A stretch of 64,000 nt of DNA from NCBI RefSeq assembly GCF_003053725.1, contig NZ_QAYC01000007.1:1-64000 (forward strand). The letters run 5' to 3'. Each line of letters starts with the position of its first letter. Within the stretch, counting starts at the first letter, position 1. The translations under genes and the position numbers were made by a program. The notes beneath the pieces were generated by a model. That model was given only the letters and a program-made list of their open reading frames with translations, searched no databases and had not been told where the DNA came from. Origin of the DNA: Rhodovulum kholense (GTDB taxonomy: Bacteria; Pseudomonadota; Alphaproteobacteria; Rhodobacterales; Rhodobacteraceae). Below are positions 1 to 7,820 of this stretch, piece by piece.

Positions 1-199
1 TGCCGGCCCCGGCTGTCATCGAAGGCCGTCCTGATGGCGGCCATGTCCAGCCGATCCTGCCTGGCGCGATCCGATGCCAAGTCCGGATCACGCTCCACGG
101 CCTTGAAGGCGTAATACGTCGAAGGTGCGATCCCCAGACCCCGGCAGATCGGCCCGACGCCAAAGACGCCACGTTGGCCTTCGAGAAATGCGATCACTT
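1..199 (-). CDS. IS3-family transposase OrfB (partial, runs off the window)
   Basis: The first about 65 residues of OrfB, the catalytic subunit, read in the -1 frame relative to orfA. Visible motifs are VIAFLEGQRGVFGV, GPICRGLGIAPSTYY and QDRLDMAAIRTAF, all standard for the region preceding the rve (DDE) integrase domain. The DDE residues lie beyond base 1. An internal GTG at 195-197 overlaps the orfA stop, but the active protein in this family is normally the frameshifted OrfAB fusion. Whether the element is intact cannot be judged here. Confidence 0.8.
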
Positions 200-550
200 G
201 CGAAACGGGCGATCGAGCTCCGCCGCCGCGAAATATGCGCTTGCCCTCTTCAGGATCTCATTGGCTTGGCGCAGATGACGAACCTCCTGCTCCAGCTCCT
301 TGAGCCGATCCTTCTCGGCACTCGTCGGGCCAACTCGCTGCCCGGCATCGCGCTCGGCCTGCTGAGACCTGACACGAAGGCTGTCGGGCGAACAGCCAAG
401 CTTGGGCGCGATTGCACGGTATGCCGCGCTGTCACTGGCATAATCAGCGCGGTTCTCCCGAAACAGCCGAACGCCACGCTCGCGTAGCTCAGCCGCATAG
501 GCGGGGTGAATCGTCTCGTCGTCATAGGGCTCATCCTTTGAGTGCTTCAC
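194..550 (-). CDS. IS3-family transposase OrfA
   Basis: A 118-residue OrfA, the DNA-binding half of an IS3-family transposase. It has an N-terminal helix-turn-helix region (about residues 10-65, including the motif KLGCSPDSLRVR) and a C-terminal leucine-zipper-like helix (about residues 78-102). The tail NEILKRASAYFAAAELDR is characteristic of IS3/IS51-type OrfA proteins. The start is GTG at 550, just inside the terminal repeat. The stop at 194-196 overlaps the orfB frame, which is consistent with production of an OrfAB fusion by -1 frameshifting. I see no classic A6G slippery run near the junction, so the slip site is not identified. Confidence 0.85.
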   Translation of the reverse strand: MKHSKDEPYDDETIHPAYAAELRERGVRLFRENRADYASDSAAYRAIAPKLGCSPDSLRVRSQQAERDAGQRVGPTSAEKDRLKELEQEVRHLRQANEILKRASAYFAAAELDRPFRK

Positions 551-575
551 TCTCCGCTAAACCCGGGGCGGTTCA

Positions 576-967
576 GTCCGGATCTTGCCCCCAGACTTCG
601 CGTTCCGCCATAATCGCCTCCGATCGCAGTTCGGATGCAGACTGGCAGACGAGAAGCGATCAAGTTGAGAGGGCAATCAGGGGGGCAGATGCAACGCTTG
701 CGACCGGGCGCCACCGCGTCCTTCGAAGACCGGAGCCGGGGGCGGCCGGAAATGTGGCAAGCTTGAGGGACGGCATTTGCCGCACGGCGCAGACGACAAG
801 CTCGACGATCCTGGGATTGGGATCGCGGGCGATCCGCGCCGCAGTTCGGATCTCAGAGCCCGCCGCGGGATCGGGCAATGGCTTTCCCTGCCCGTCGACG
901 GGCCGGGCAGGCCGGGACGAACGAACCGGGCGCCGGATTTCACCCGGCTCGCGGACAGGGACCGGTT
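576..967. other. Intergenic gap between the IS and the permease gene
   Basis: This stretch of 392 bases lies between the IS end and the stop codon of the ABC-2 permease. Open frames exist on both strands, but none has a convincing ribosome binding site or a recognisable domain. It may include the 3' untranslated end of the efflux operon. I see no tRNA or clear intrinsic terminator. Confidence 0.5.
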
Positions 968-2086
968 TCAGCCCGCCAGAACCTTGCGGAACCGGACCAG
1001 CACCACGGCCAGTGCCACCGCCGCCATCGCCGCCATCCGCAAAAGCTCGCCCGCGACCAGCGCAAGGCCCGCATCGCGGTAAAGGACCGATTGCGCGAAG
1101 GCCACGAAATGCGGCGCCGGGCTGACGATGCCGACGGCAACCTGCATCCAGTCCGGCATCGATTCCATCGGCGTCATGCCGCCCGACAACAGCAGCATGA
1201 CGATGATGACCGGAATGACCAGCAACCCGAACTGGCCCATGTTGCGCGTGAAAGTGGCCAGCAACAGCCCGATACTGCCCACCGAAATCACATAGACCGC
1301 AGCGCCCAGCGCATAGAGCCCCAGCGAGTCCGTCACCGGCACCCCAAGCCCCCAATGGATCACCGCCACAAGGCTGGAAATCGAGGCCAGCAGGATGACC
1401 AGACCGGTGGCCAGGATCTTCGACAGCACGATTTCGTGCGGGCGGACCGGCATCACCAGCACATGCTCGATGGTGCCCTGCTCGCGCTCGCGGATCATCG
1501 CGGCTCCCGAGAGGATCAGGGTCAGGATCGTCACGTTGTTCATCAGTTGCATGACCGAGGTGAACCAGGTTGCGGTCAGGTTCGGGTTGAAGCGGTTGCG
1601 GAACACCACATCGACCGGGTCCGAGGCGCCGCCGCCGGGATCGGCATAGCGCTGCAGTTCGTCCGCCAGAAGCCGCTGCAGGAAGGCCGCACCGTTGCCC
1701 GCCTGGGCCATGGCGGTGGCATCGACCAGCACCATCAGCGCGGGCGCCTGCCCCGCACGCAGATCGCGCTCGAACCCGGGCGGGATCGACAGCACCAGCA
1801 CATAGCGGCCCTCTTCCTGGGCGCGCGCCGCCTCGGCGGGGCTCAGCACCTCGGGTTCGGCGAAAAGCGGCGGCCGGATCGCGTCGGTCAGCCGGTGCGA
1901 CAGCGGGCTGCGATCCTCGTCGACCACGGCCACCGCCAGATCGCGGATCTCGGTCGAGGCCGCGTTCGACACCAGCCAGGTCGCCGCGGTGAAGACATAG
2001 ATGATCAGGACCACCATGACCCGGTCGCGACGGATCGCGCTCAGTTCTTTCAGGGTCAGGCGCAGGGTGTTCAGAAGGCTCCGCAT
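968..2086 (-). CDS. yhhJ: ABC-2 type permease, YhhJ-like
   Basis: A 372-residue inner-membrane permease of the ABC-2 family. One N-terminal membrane helix (about residues 23-42) is followed by a large periplasmic domain (about 45-170) and five or so C-terminal helices. The cytoplasmic motif AAMIREREQGTIEHVLVMP is the coupling region typical of YhhJ/YbhR/YbhS permeases. It is the last gene of a three-gene set: its start lies 4 bases after the stop of the fused ABC protein, which itself follows a HlyD-type adaptor. The same trio (yhiI-rbbA-yhhJ) exists in E. coli. The exported substrate is unknown. Assignment to the family is firm; the symbol rests on gene order and architecture. Confidence 0.85.
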   Translation of the reverse strand: MRSLLNTLRLTLKELSAIRRDRVMVVLIIYVFTAATWLVSNAASTEIRDLAVAVVDEDRSPLSHRLTDAIRPPLFAEPEVLSPAEAARAQEEGRYVLVLSIPPGFERDLRAGQAPALMVLVDATAMAQAGNGAAFLQRLLADELQRYADPGGGASDPVDVVFRNRFNPNLTATWFTSVMQLMNNVTILTLILSGAAMIREREQGTIEHVLVMPVRPHEIVLSKILATGLVILLASISSLVAVIHWGLGVPVTDSLGLYALGAAVYVISVGSIGLLLATFTRNMGQFGLLVIPVIIVMLLLSGGMTPMESMPDWMQVAVGIVSPAPHFVAFAQSVLYRDAGLALVAGELLRMAAMAAVALAVVLVRFRKVLAG

Positions 2087-2090
2087 GAGA

Positions 2091-4832
2091 TCAGGCCTCC
2101 TGCTTGCGCAATCCGAGGATCGCGAGCCCCAGATAGGCCAGACAGAACGCCGCCAGCACCGCCGCCGCGGGCGCGACCTCGGCCCAACCGAAGCCCTTGA
2201 GGAAGGTCCCCGAGGTCACCTGTTGATACCAGGCCGAGGGAAAGCCCTGCCCCACGGCGCGCCCCGCCGGATCGAGCGAGGAAACCGGCAGGATCAGGCC
2301 CGAGAAATTGACCGTCGGGATGATCGCCAGCACCGAGGTGGCAAAGACCGCCGCCACCTGGCTTCGGGTGAAGGATGAAATCAACTGGCCGAAGCCCGTG
2401 GTGGCGAAGACATAGAGGAAGGACACCGCCGCCAGCGCCCCGAGACTGCCCGTGAAGGGAACCCCGAAGACGCCGCGCCCGACCGCGAACAGCATCCAGA
2501 AACTGACCCAGGCGATGGCCAGGTAGGGCAGCTGCTTGCCCAGCAGGAATTCGGCCCGCGAGACCGGGGTCGCGCGAAAATTGGCAATGGTGCCGGTCTC
2601 CTTCTCGCGCACCACGCTGATCGCCGACATGATCGACGGGATCAGCATCAGGATCACCATCATCATCGAGGGCACCATGGCATGGGCGCTCTTGAAGGAC
2701 TGGTTGAAGAGAAAGCGGGTCTCGATGTTGACGCCGGCTTGCCCCGCACCCGACGCGGCGGCGTAATCCGACAGCACGCCCAGCGCATAGCTGCGCGCGG
2801 TCTCGGCCCGGAACGGCATCGCCCCGTCGATCCAGACCGAAATCTCGGGCCGGTCGCCCCGGGTGAGGTCGCGGCCGAAGCCGTCGGGAATTTCGAGCGC
2901 CACCGCCAGATCGCCCCTCCCCATCCGGGCGCGCAGATCCGCGATGCCGGTCAGCGGCGGGGTTTCCGCGAATTGCCGGATCGCGGTGAACTGTTCGGCC
3001 AGCGCGCGGCTTTCGGGGGTGCGGTCCTGATCGTGGACGGCAAAGCTCAGCCGGTCGACATCGAAGGAGATGCCGTAGCCCATGGTCAGCAGCAGGATCA
3101 CCGGCCCCGCGAGGGCAAAGAAGACCCGGATCGGATCGCGCGTCAGCTCCAGCATCTCGCGCCAGCATTGGGCCCAGAGCCGGGTCAGCCCGGCCAGCCG
3201 CGGCGCGGTCCCGGACGCCCCCGCCACGGGCAGGGCTGCGGGCGCGGCGGCCGGGGCCGGGTCGGGCGGCAGCTCGGCCTCGAGGCACGAGATGAAGGCC
3301 GCCTCGAGGCTGTCGGCGCCGTGCCGGGCCACGATCTCGGCCGGCGCCCCTACCTCCAGCACCCGGCCCGCATGCATCAGCGAAATCCGGTCGCAGCGTT
3401 CGGCCTCGTTCATGAAATGGGTCGAGACGAAGATCGTCACGCCCTTGTCGCGCGACAGTGACAGAAGCGTGTGCCAGAACCCGTCGCGGGCCACCGGATC
3501 GACCCCCGAGGTCGGCTCGTCGAGGATCAGCACCTGCGGGTCATGCAGCACCGCCACGGCCAGCTGCAGCCGCTGGCGCTGGCCCAGGGGCAGGTCCCAG
3601 GGCATGCGGTCGGCCAGCGGCGTCAGTTCGAAATCGTCCAGCACCTCGTCGACCCGCGCCTGACGGCGGTCGCGCGGCAGATGGTAAAGGTCGGCATGCA
3701 GCGCGAGGTTCTGCCGGACCGTCAGCTCGGAATACAGCGAAAAGCCCTGGGACATGTAGCCGATGCGCATCCGGCTTTCGATATCCGAGGCGCGCAGCGG
3801 CTGGCCGAAAAGTTCGGCCTCGCCCTCGCTCGGGTCGAGAAGCCCGGTCAGCATCTTCATCGTTGTGGACTTGCCGCAGCCGTTCGAGCCGAGAAAGCCG
3901 AAGATCTCGCCCTCGGGGATGGTGAAGCTGACGTCGTCGACCGCCGTGAAATCGCCGAAGCGCCGGGTCAGGTGGCTGGCCTTGATGGCGGTCCGGCCCC
4001 GGCCTGCGTCCAGCGGCCGGATGTCCAGCGGCGGGGCGGCCGGACGGTCGGGCAGCAGCCGCACGAAGGCGTCTTCAAGCGTCGCGGCCCCGGCCCGGGC
4101 CTTCAGTTCGGCCGGGCTGCCCGAGGAGATCACCCGGCCAGCATCCATCGCCGCGAGCCAGTCGAACCGGTCGGCCTCTTCCATATAGGCGGTCGCGACC
4201 AGCACGCTCATGCCAGGGGTGCCCTCGCGCACCCGGTCGATCAGGTCCCAGAACTGGCGTCGCGACAGCGGATCGACGCCGGTCGTGGGCTCGTCGAGGA
4301 TCAGCAATTCGGGGTCGTGGATCAGCGCCGAACAGAGGCTCAGCTTTTGCTTCATCCCGCCCGACAACTTGCCCGCCGGACGGTCGGGAAAGGGCGCAAG
4401 CCCGGTCGCCTCCAGCAGCATGTCGATCCGGCGGGCGCGGTCGGCCGCACCCTGCCCGAAGAGACGGCCGAAGAAATCGAGGTTCTCGCGGACCGACAGC
4501 GTGGGGTAGAGGTTCCGCCCCAGCCCCTGCGGCATGTAGGCCAGCCGGGGCGCGATCTCGCGCCGGGCGGCGGGGTCGGCCATGTCCCGGCCAAGGGTCG
4601 AAACCCGCCCCTCCTGCAGGCGCCGGACCCCGGCGATCAGCCCCAGAAGCGTCGACTTGCCGACCCCGTCGGGGCCGATCAGCCCGGCCATGCAGCCCGG
4701 GGGCACGGTCAGCTCGATGCCATCGAGCGCCGCCTTGCCGCCATAGCGGTGGGTCAGCCCGGCGATCTCGGCGGCCGCCCGGGGGGGGCCGGGCGGGTTC
4801 GGGCCGGGCGGGTTCGGGGAAACCGGCGCCAT
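2091..4832 (-). CDS. rbbA: Fused ABC transporter, RbbA/YhiH type (ATPase-ATPase-permease)
   Basis: A 913-residue protein with two ABC ATPase domains fused to an ABC-2 membrane domain, matching E. coli RbbA (about 911 residues) in length and order. Domain 1 has Walker A GPDGVGKST (residues 53-61), signature LSGGMKQK and Walker B LLILDEPTTGVDP. Domain 2 has Walker A GSNGCGKST, a degenerate signature (LPLGQRQR in place of LSGGQ) and Walker B VLILDEPTSGVDP. The last about 350 residues form the membrane part, with the coupling motif REKETGTIANFRATP. E. coli RbbA is described as a ribosome-associated ATPase, but the HlyD and permease partners here suggest tripartite export. The start lies 3 bases after the adaptor stop, and the N-terminus carries a short proline-rich PNPPGPNPPGPP stretch. 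Confidence 0.88.
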   Translation of the reverse strand: MAPVSPNPPGPNPPGPPRAAAEIAGLTHRYGGKAALDGIELTVPPGCMAGLIGPDGVGKSTLLGLIAGVRRLQEGRVSTLGRDMADPAARREIAPRLAYMPQGLGRNLYPTLSVRENLDFFGRLFGQGAADRARRIDMLLEATGLAPFPDRPAGKLSGGMKQKLSLCSALIHDPELLILDEPTTGVDPLSRRQFWDLIDRVREGTPGMSVLVATAYMEEADRFDWLAAMDAGRVISSGSPAELKARAGAATLEDAFVRLLPDRPAAPPLDIRPLDAGRGRTAIKASHLTRRFGDFTAVDDVSFTIPEGEIFGFLGSNGCGKSTTMKMLTGLLDPSEGEAELFGQPLRASDIESRMRIGYMSQGFSLYSELTVRQNLALHADLYHLPRDRRQARVDEVLDDFELTPLADRMPWDLPLGQRQRLQLAVAVLHDPQVLILDEPTSGVDPVARDGFWHTLLSLSRDKGVTIFVSTHFMNEAERCDRISLMHAGRVLEVGAPAEIVARHGADSLEAAFISCLEAELPPDPAPAAAPAALPVAGASGTAPRLAGLTRLWAQCWREMLELTRDPIRVFFALAGPVILLLTMGYGISFDVDRLSFAVHDQDRTPESRALAEQFTAIRQFAETPPLTGIADLRARMGRGDLAVALEIPDGFGRDLTRGDRPEISVWIDGAMPFRAETARSYALGVLSDYAAASGAGQAGVNIETRFLFNQSFKSAHAMVPSMMMVILMLIPSIMSAISVVREKETGTIANFRATPVSRAEFLLGKQLPYLAIAWVSFWMLFAVGRGVFGVPFTGSLGALAAVSFLYVFATTGFGQLISSFTRSQVAAVFATSVLAIIPTVNFSGLILPVSSLDPAGRAVGQGFPSAWYQQVTSGTFLKGFGWAEVAPAAAVLAAFCLAYLGLAILGLRKQEA

Positions 4833-4835
4833 GGC

Positions 4836-5888
4836 CTAGTCCGGCACGTTGACCTGAAGGTTTTCGGGCCAGGGCCGGTCCGGATCCGTGCGCACGAATC
4901 CCTGCCCGCGGACGCCGGTCTTGACCTTGTCCTCGAACTTCACCAGCAGATCGCGCGGGATGGTCAGCTTGACCCGGAACACCAGATCCTCGCGCTCGGA
5001 CAGGGTTTCGACGCTTTTCGGCGTGAACTGGCTTTCGGGCGAGATGAAGGTGACCCGCGCCGGCACGATGTAATCGGGGATCGGGTCGAGGATCAGCCGC
5101 GCCTCGTCATTGGCCGAAACGAGCCCGACGACCGGCGCGGGCAGGTAGATGTTCATGTAGACATCGGTCAGGTCCAGCAGGGTGACGACCGGCGTGCCCG
5201 CGGCCACCACCTCGCCCGGCTCGTGCAGGCGATACAGCACCCGGCCGCGGATCGGGGTCAGGATGGTCAGGTCGTCCAGCGCGATCTGCAGCCGTTCGAC
5301 CTCGGCATTGCTCGAGGCGATCAGTGCCTCGGCATCGCTGACCTGCGCCCGGGCCGAGGCCAGCGTCGCCTCGGCAGAGGTCAGGGCGTTGCGCGCATCG
5401 TCGAAGCTGCTGTCGCTGGCATGGCCGTCCTCATGCAGCCGCGCCACCCGGTCGCGATTGGTCCGCGCGACATCGAGCGCGCTTTGCGCCTGCATGACGG
5501 CGGCCTTTGCCACTTCCCTTGCGGCCTCTGCGCGCAGCACCGCCGCCTTCGCCCCCAAAAGCTGGGCCTGGGCGTCGCGGTCGTCGATCCGGGCGATCAC
5601 CTGTCCCGCCTCGACGGTGCTGCCCTCCTCGACCAGAACCTCGGCGATCCGGCCCGCATATTTGGTCGCGACCTCGACGCTTTGCGCCTCGATCCGGCCA
5701 TTCGAACTGGCGATCCCCTGGGTGTCGTCGCCGCCGAAAAGCCCCTGCCAGAAGGCCGCGAACCCGCCATCGGCCAGGGCCGGTCGGGCGCCGGGCGGCA
5801 GCGCGAGGCTCAGCCCCGCCGCCAGCAGGACAGCGCCCGCCCGGGCGGGACGTCTCGGAATTCGGGGGAAGATCGGTCGGTCGGTCAT
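4836..5888 (-). CDS. yhiI: HlyD-family membrane fusion adaptor, YhiI-like
   Basis: A 350-residue periplasmic adaptor (membrane fusion protein). It has an N-terminal hydrophobic segment (about residues 13-35), a lipoyl-like half motif (RIAEVLVEEGSTVEAGQVIA), a long alpha-helical hairpin (about residues 90-190, rich in Ala, Arg and Glu) and a beta-barrel region (LTILTPIRGRVLYRL). It would link the inner-membrane RbbA/YhhJ pair to an outer-membrane channel not encoded nearby. I chose ATG 5888 because GAAGGTGA precedes it at good spacing; the frame is open to 6020 but those extra 44 residues look like non-coding sequence. First gene of the operon with rbbA and yhhJ. Confidence 0.87.
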   Translation of the reverse strand: MTDRPIFPRIPRRPARAGAVLLAAGLSLALPPGARPALADGGFAAFWQGLFGGDDTQGIASSNGRIEAQSVEVATKYAGRIAEVLVEEGSTVEAGQVIARIDDRDAQAQLLGAKAAVLRAEAAREVAKAAVMQAQSALDVARTNRDRVARLHEDGHASDSSFDDARNALTSAEATLASARAQVSDAEALIASSNAEVERLQIALDDLTILTPIRGRVLYRLHEPGEVVAAGTPVVTLLDLTDVYMNIYLPAPVVGLVSANDEARLILDPIPDYIVPARVTFISPESQFTPKSVETLSEREDLVFRVKLTIPRDLLVKFEDKVKTGVRGQGFVRTDPDRPWPENLQVNVPD

Positions 5889-6044
5889 GGGATCACCTTC
5901 GCGCGGCCGCCGCTGGCCCGGACGGGTGGGCGCAAGTGGCCCACAGGCACGGGCGGCACCGGCCGCATGTCGCCTTTCGGGGTGGTGTCGCATGGCGGGT
6001 GGCCGGGGGCAAGGGATCACCTTGCGGCCGGTCGCGGCCCGCCC

Positions 6045-7733
6045 TCAGACCATGTCGTCGGGCTTCAGCGGCAGGTCGTCCCTCCGCGGCACGGTCTGCC
6101 GCTCGATCATCCGGCGGACCCGCGGCTTGCCCGCCCCCCGATGCAGCGCCAGCAGACGGTCGGAGACCTCGGCATCGGCCATGGTGCGGCGTTCGTGATG
6201 GCGCAGGTATTCGGCCCAGGTCGCGACGTGATAGCTTTCGGCCCAGACCGTCGGGCGTTCGAGATCCCTCAGCAGCACCCATTGCCGGGCTCCGTCGCGA
6301 ATGCGGATCCGGCGCCGTTCGGTCATCGCGGCCAGAAACGCGGTCACGTCCTCGGGCGCGATATCGTATTCGACGGTGATGACGATCGGCCCCGAGCGGG
6401 CGCGCAGATCGACGCCCAGCCGGGGCTCGACAAAGCGGCCCAGCGGCGCCAGATCGTCCGTGCCGAAATTCGGCAGCGGCAGGCGCAGCCCGACCAGCGC
6501 GCCCAGAACCAGCACCGCCGCAGCCGCCCAAAGCGCCTCGGCCAGCCCCGCCCGGCCTGCCACATGCCCCCAGAGGAAACTGCCCGTCGCCATGCCGCCG
6601 AAGGTGCAAGTCTGGTAAAGCGACAGCGCCCGTCCGACCACCCAGCGCGGGGTCGAAAGCTGCACCGACACGTTGAACAGCGACAGCGACAGCACCCAGG
6701 AGGCGCCCGCAGGCAGCAGCAACAGACCCGAGATCCAGAGATCGCGCGACAGAGACAGCCCCACCAGCGCCGCCCCGAAGCCCAGAAAGCCCGCGCGGAC
6801 GATGGTTTCATTGGCAAAGCGGTCGCGCAGCCGCGCCCCCGAGACCGCGCCGCCGATGGCGCCCGCGCCGAAACAGCCCAGCAGCAGGCCATAGGCGAAG
6901 GCGCCCCCGCCCAGCATGTCGCGCGCGACGATGGGCAAAAGCGCAAGCAGCCCGACCGCGGCCACCCCGAACAGGAAGCCGCGAAAGAGCACACGCAAGA
7001 GCACCGGCGACATCGAGACATAGCGCAGCCCCGCCGCCACCGCCGGTCCCAGCGCCTCGCGCGGCAGCCGCCGCTCGGGCAGGGCCGGACGCCAGAGATA
7101 AAGCGACAGCGAAAGCGGCAGGTAGCTTGCGGCATTGACCGCGAAGGCCGCCGCCGCCCCGCCTGCGGCGACGATCAGCCCGCCGACGGCCGGGCCCACG
7201 CTGCGCATCAGGTTGAACCCCATGCTGTTCAGCGCGACCGCCGCCGGAAGATCCGAGCGCGCCACGATATCGCCGACCGAGGCCTGCCAGGACGGGTTGT
7301 AAAGCGCCATCCCGAAGCCGATCAGGAAGGTGAACGCCAAAAGCAGCCAGGGCGTCAGCATGCCGGCGAAGGCCGCCGCCGCCAGGGCCGCCGAGACGAC
7401 CAGCATGAAGGTCTGCGCGCCCAGCATGATGCGGCGGCGGTTGTAGTTGTCGGCCAGGGCTCCGGCGATCAGCGAGACCAGCATGATCGGCAGGGTGTTC
7501 GAGGCCTGGACCATCGCCACCATGACCGGCGAATGGGTCAGCTCGGTCATCATCCAGCCCGCGCCGACCGTCTGCACCAGCCCCCCGAAATTCGACACGT
7601 TGGAGGCCAGCCAGAGATTGCGGAAAGTCGCCTTGCGGAACGGCGCGAGCGACGAGGGGCGGACGGGAACTGGGTCGGGCACGGAGCGGCTTTCGGGACG
7701 GTCGATGTCAAAGGGATAGGGCGCAGTCGCCAA
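6045..7733 (-). CDS. MFS transporter, MFS_3 (EntS-like) family with C-terminal soluble domain
   Basis: A 562-residue major facilitator protein of the MFS_3 ('transmembrane secretion effector') family. About twelve membrane helices span residues 30-415; GALADNYNRRRIML is the characteristic cytoplasmic loop motif between helices 2 and 3. A soluble C-terminal extension (about residues 425-540, with IVITVEYDIAPEDVTAFLAAM) looks like a ferredoxin-fold domain and is normal for this family. Relatives export siderophores or other small metabolites; the substrate here is unknown. The start is TTG at 7733, so the true start is uncertain. It lies 156 bases upstream of the HlyD gene on the same strand and may be co-transcribed with that efflux operon. 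Confidence 0.8.
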   Translation of the reverse strand: MATAPYPFDIDRPESRSVPDPVPVRPSSLAPFRKATFRNLWLASNVSNFGGLVQTVGAGWMMTELTHSPVMVAMVQASNTLPIMLVSLIAGALADNYNRRRIMLGAQTFMLVVSAALAAAAFAGMLTPWLLLAFTFLIGFGMALYNPSWQASVGDIVARSDLPAAVALNSMGFNLMRSVGPAVGGLIVAAGGAAAAFAVNAASYLPLSLSLYLWRPALPERRLPREALGPAVAAGLRYVSMSPVLLRVLFRGFLFGVAAVGLLALLPIVARDMLGGGAFAYGLLLGCFGAGAIGGAVSGARLRDRFANETIVRAGFLGFGAALVGLSLSRDLWISGLLLLPAGASWVLSLSLFNVSVQLSTPRWVVGRALSLYQTCTFGGMATGSFLWGHVAGRAGLAEALWAAAAVLVLGALVGLRLPLPNFGTDDLAPLGRFVEPRLGVDLRARSGPIVITVEYDIAPEDVTAFLAAMTERRRIRIRDGARQWVLLRDLERPTVWAESYHVATWAEYLRHHERRTMADAEVSDRLLALHRGAGKPRVRRMIERQTVPRRDDLPLKPDDMV

Positions 7734-7820
7734 CCGGCAAGGCAGCCCGGTACGGTCTGGCCCCCTGCGGCCGGTCCCTGCCGGTCTGGCGGGGCGTGGC
7801 CAGCCCCGACACCGAAGGCG

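Larger units (their letters stand above)
1..575 (-). mobile_element. IS3-family insertion sequence, one end only
   Basis: This is one end of an IS3-family element running right to left and leaving the window at base 1. It carries orfA and the start of orfB in the -1 frame, the usual IS3 arrangement. The outer end is at 575, where the minus strand reads TGAACCGCCCCGGGTTT, typical of the terminal inverted repeat of many IS3 members. The other repeat and the second target-duplication copy lie outside the window, so the length and exact IS name cannot be given. Bases from 576 onward would be the target duplication. Confidence 0.85.

Noticed and set aside
677-943. Small open frames in the gap beside the IS
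   Set aside because: No ribosome binding site, no recognisable domain, and overlapping frames on both strands as expected by chance in high-GC DNA.
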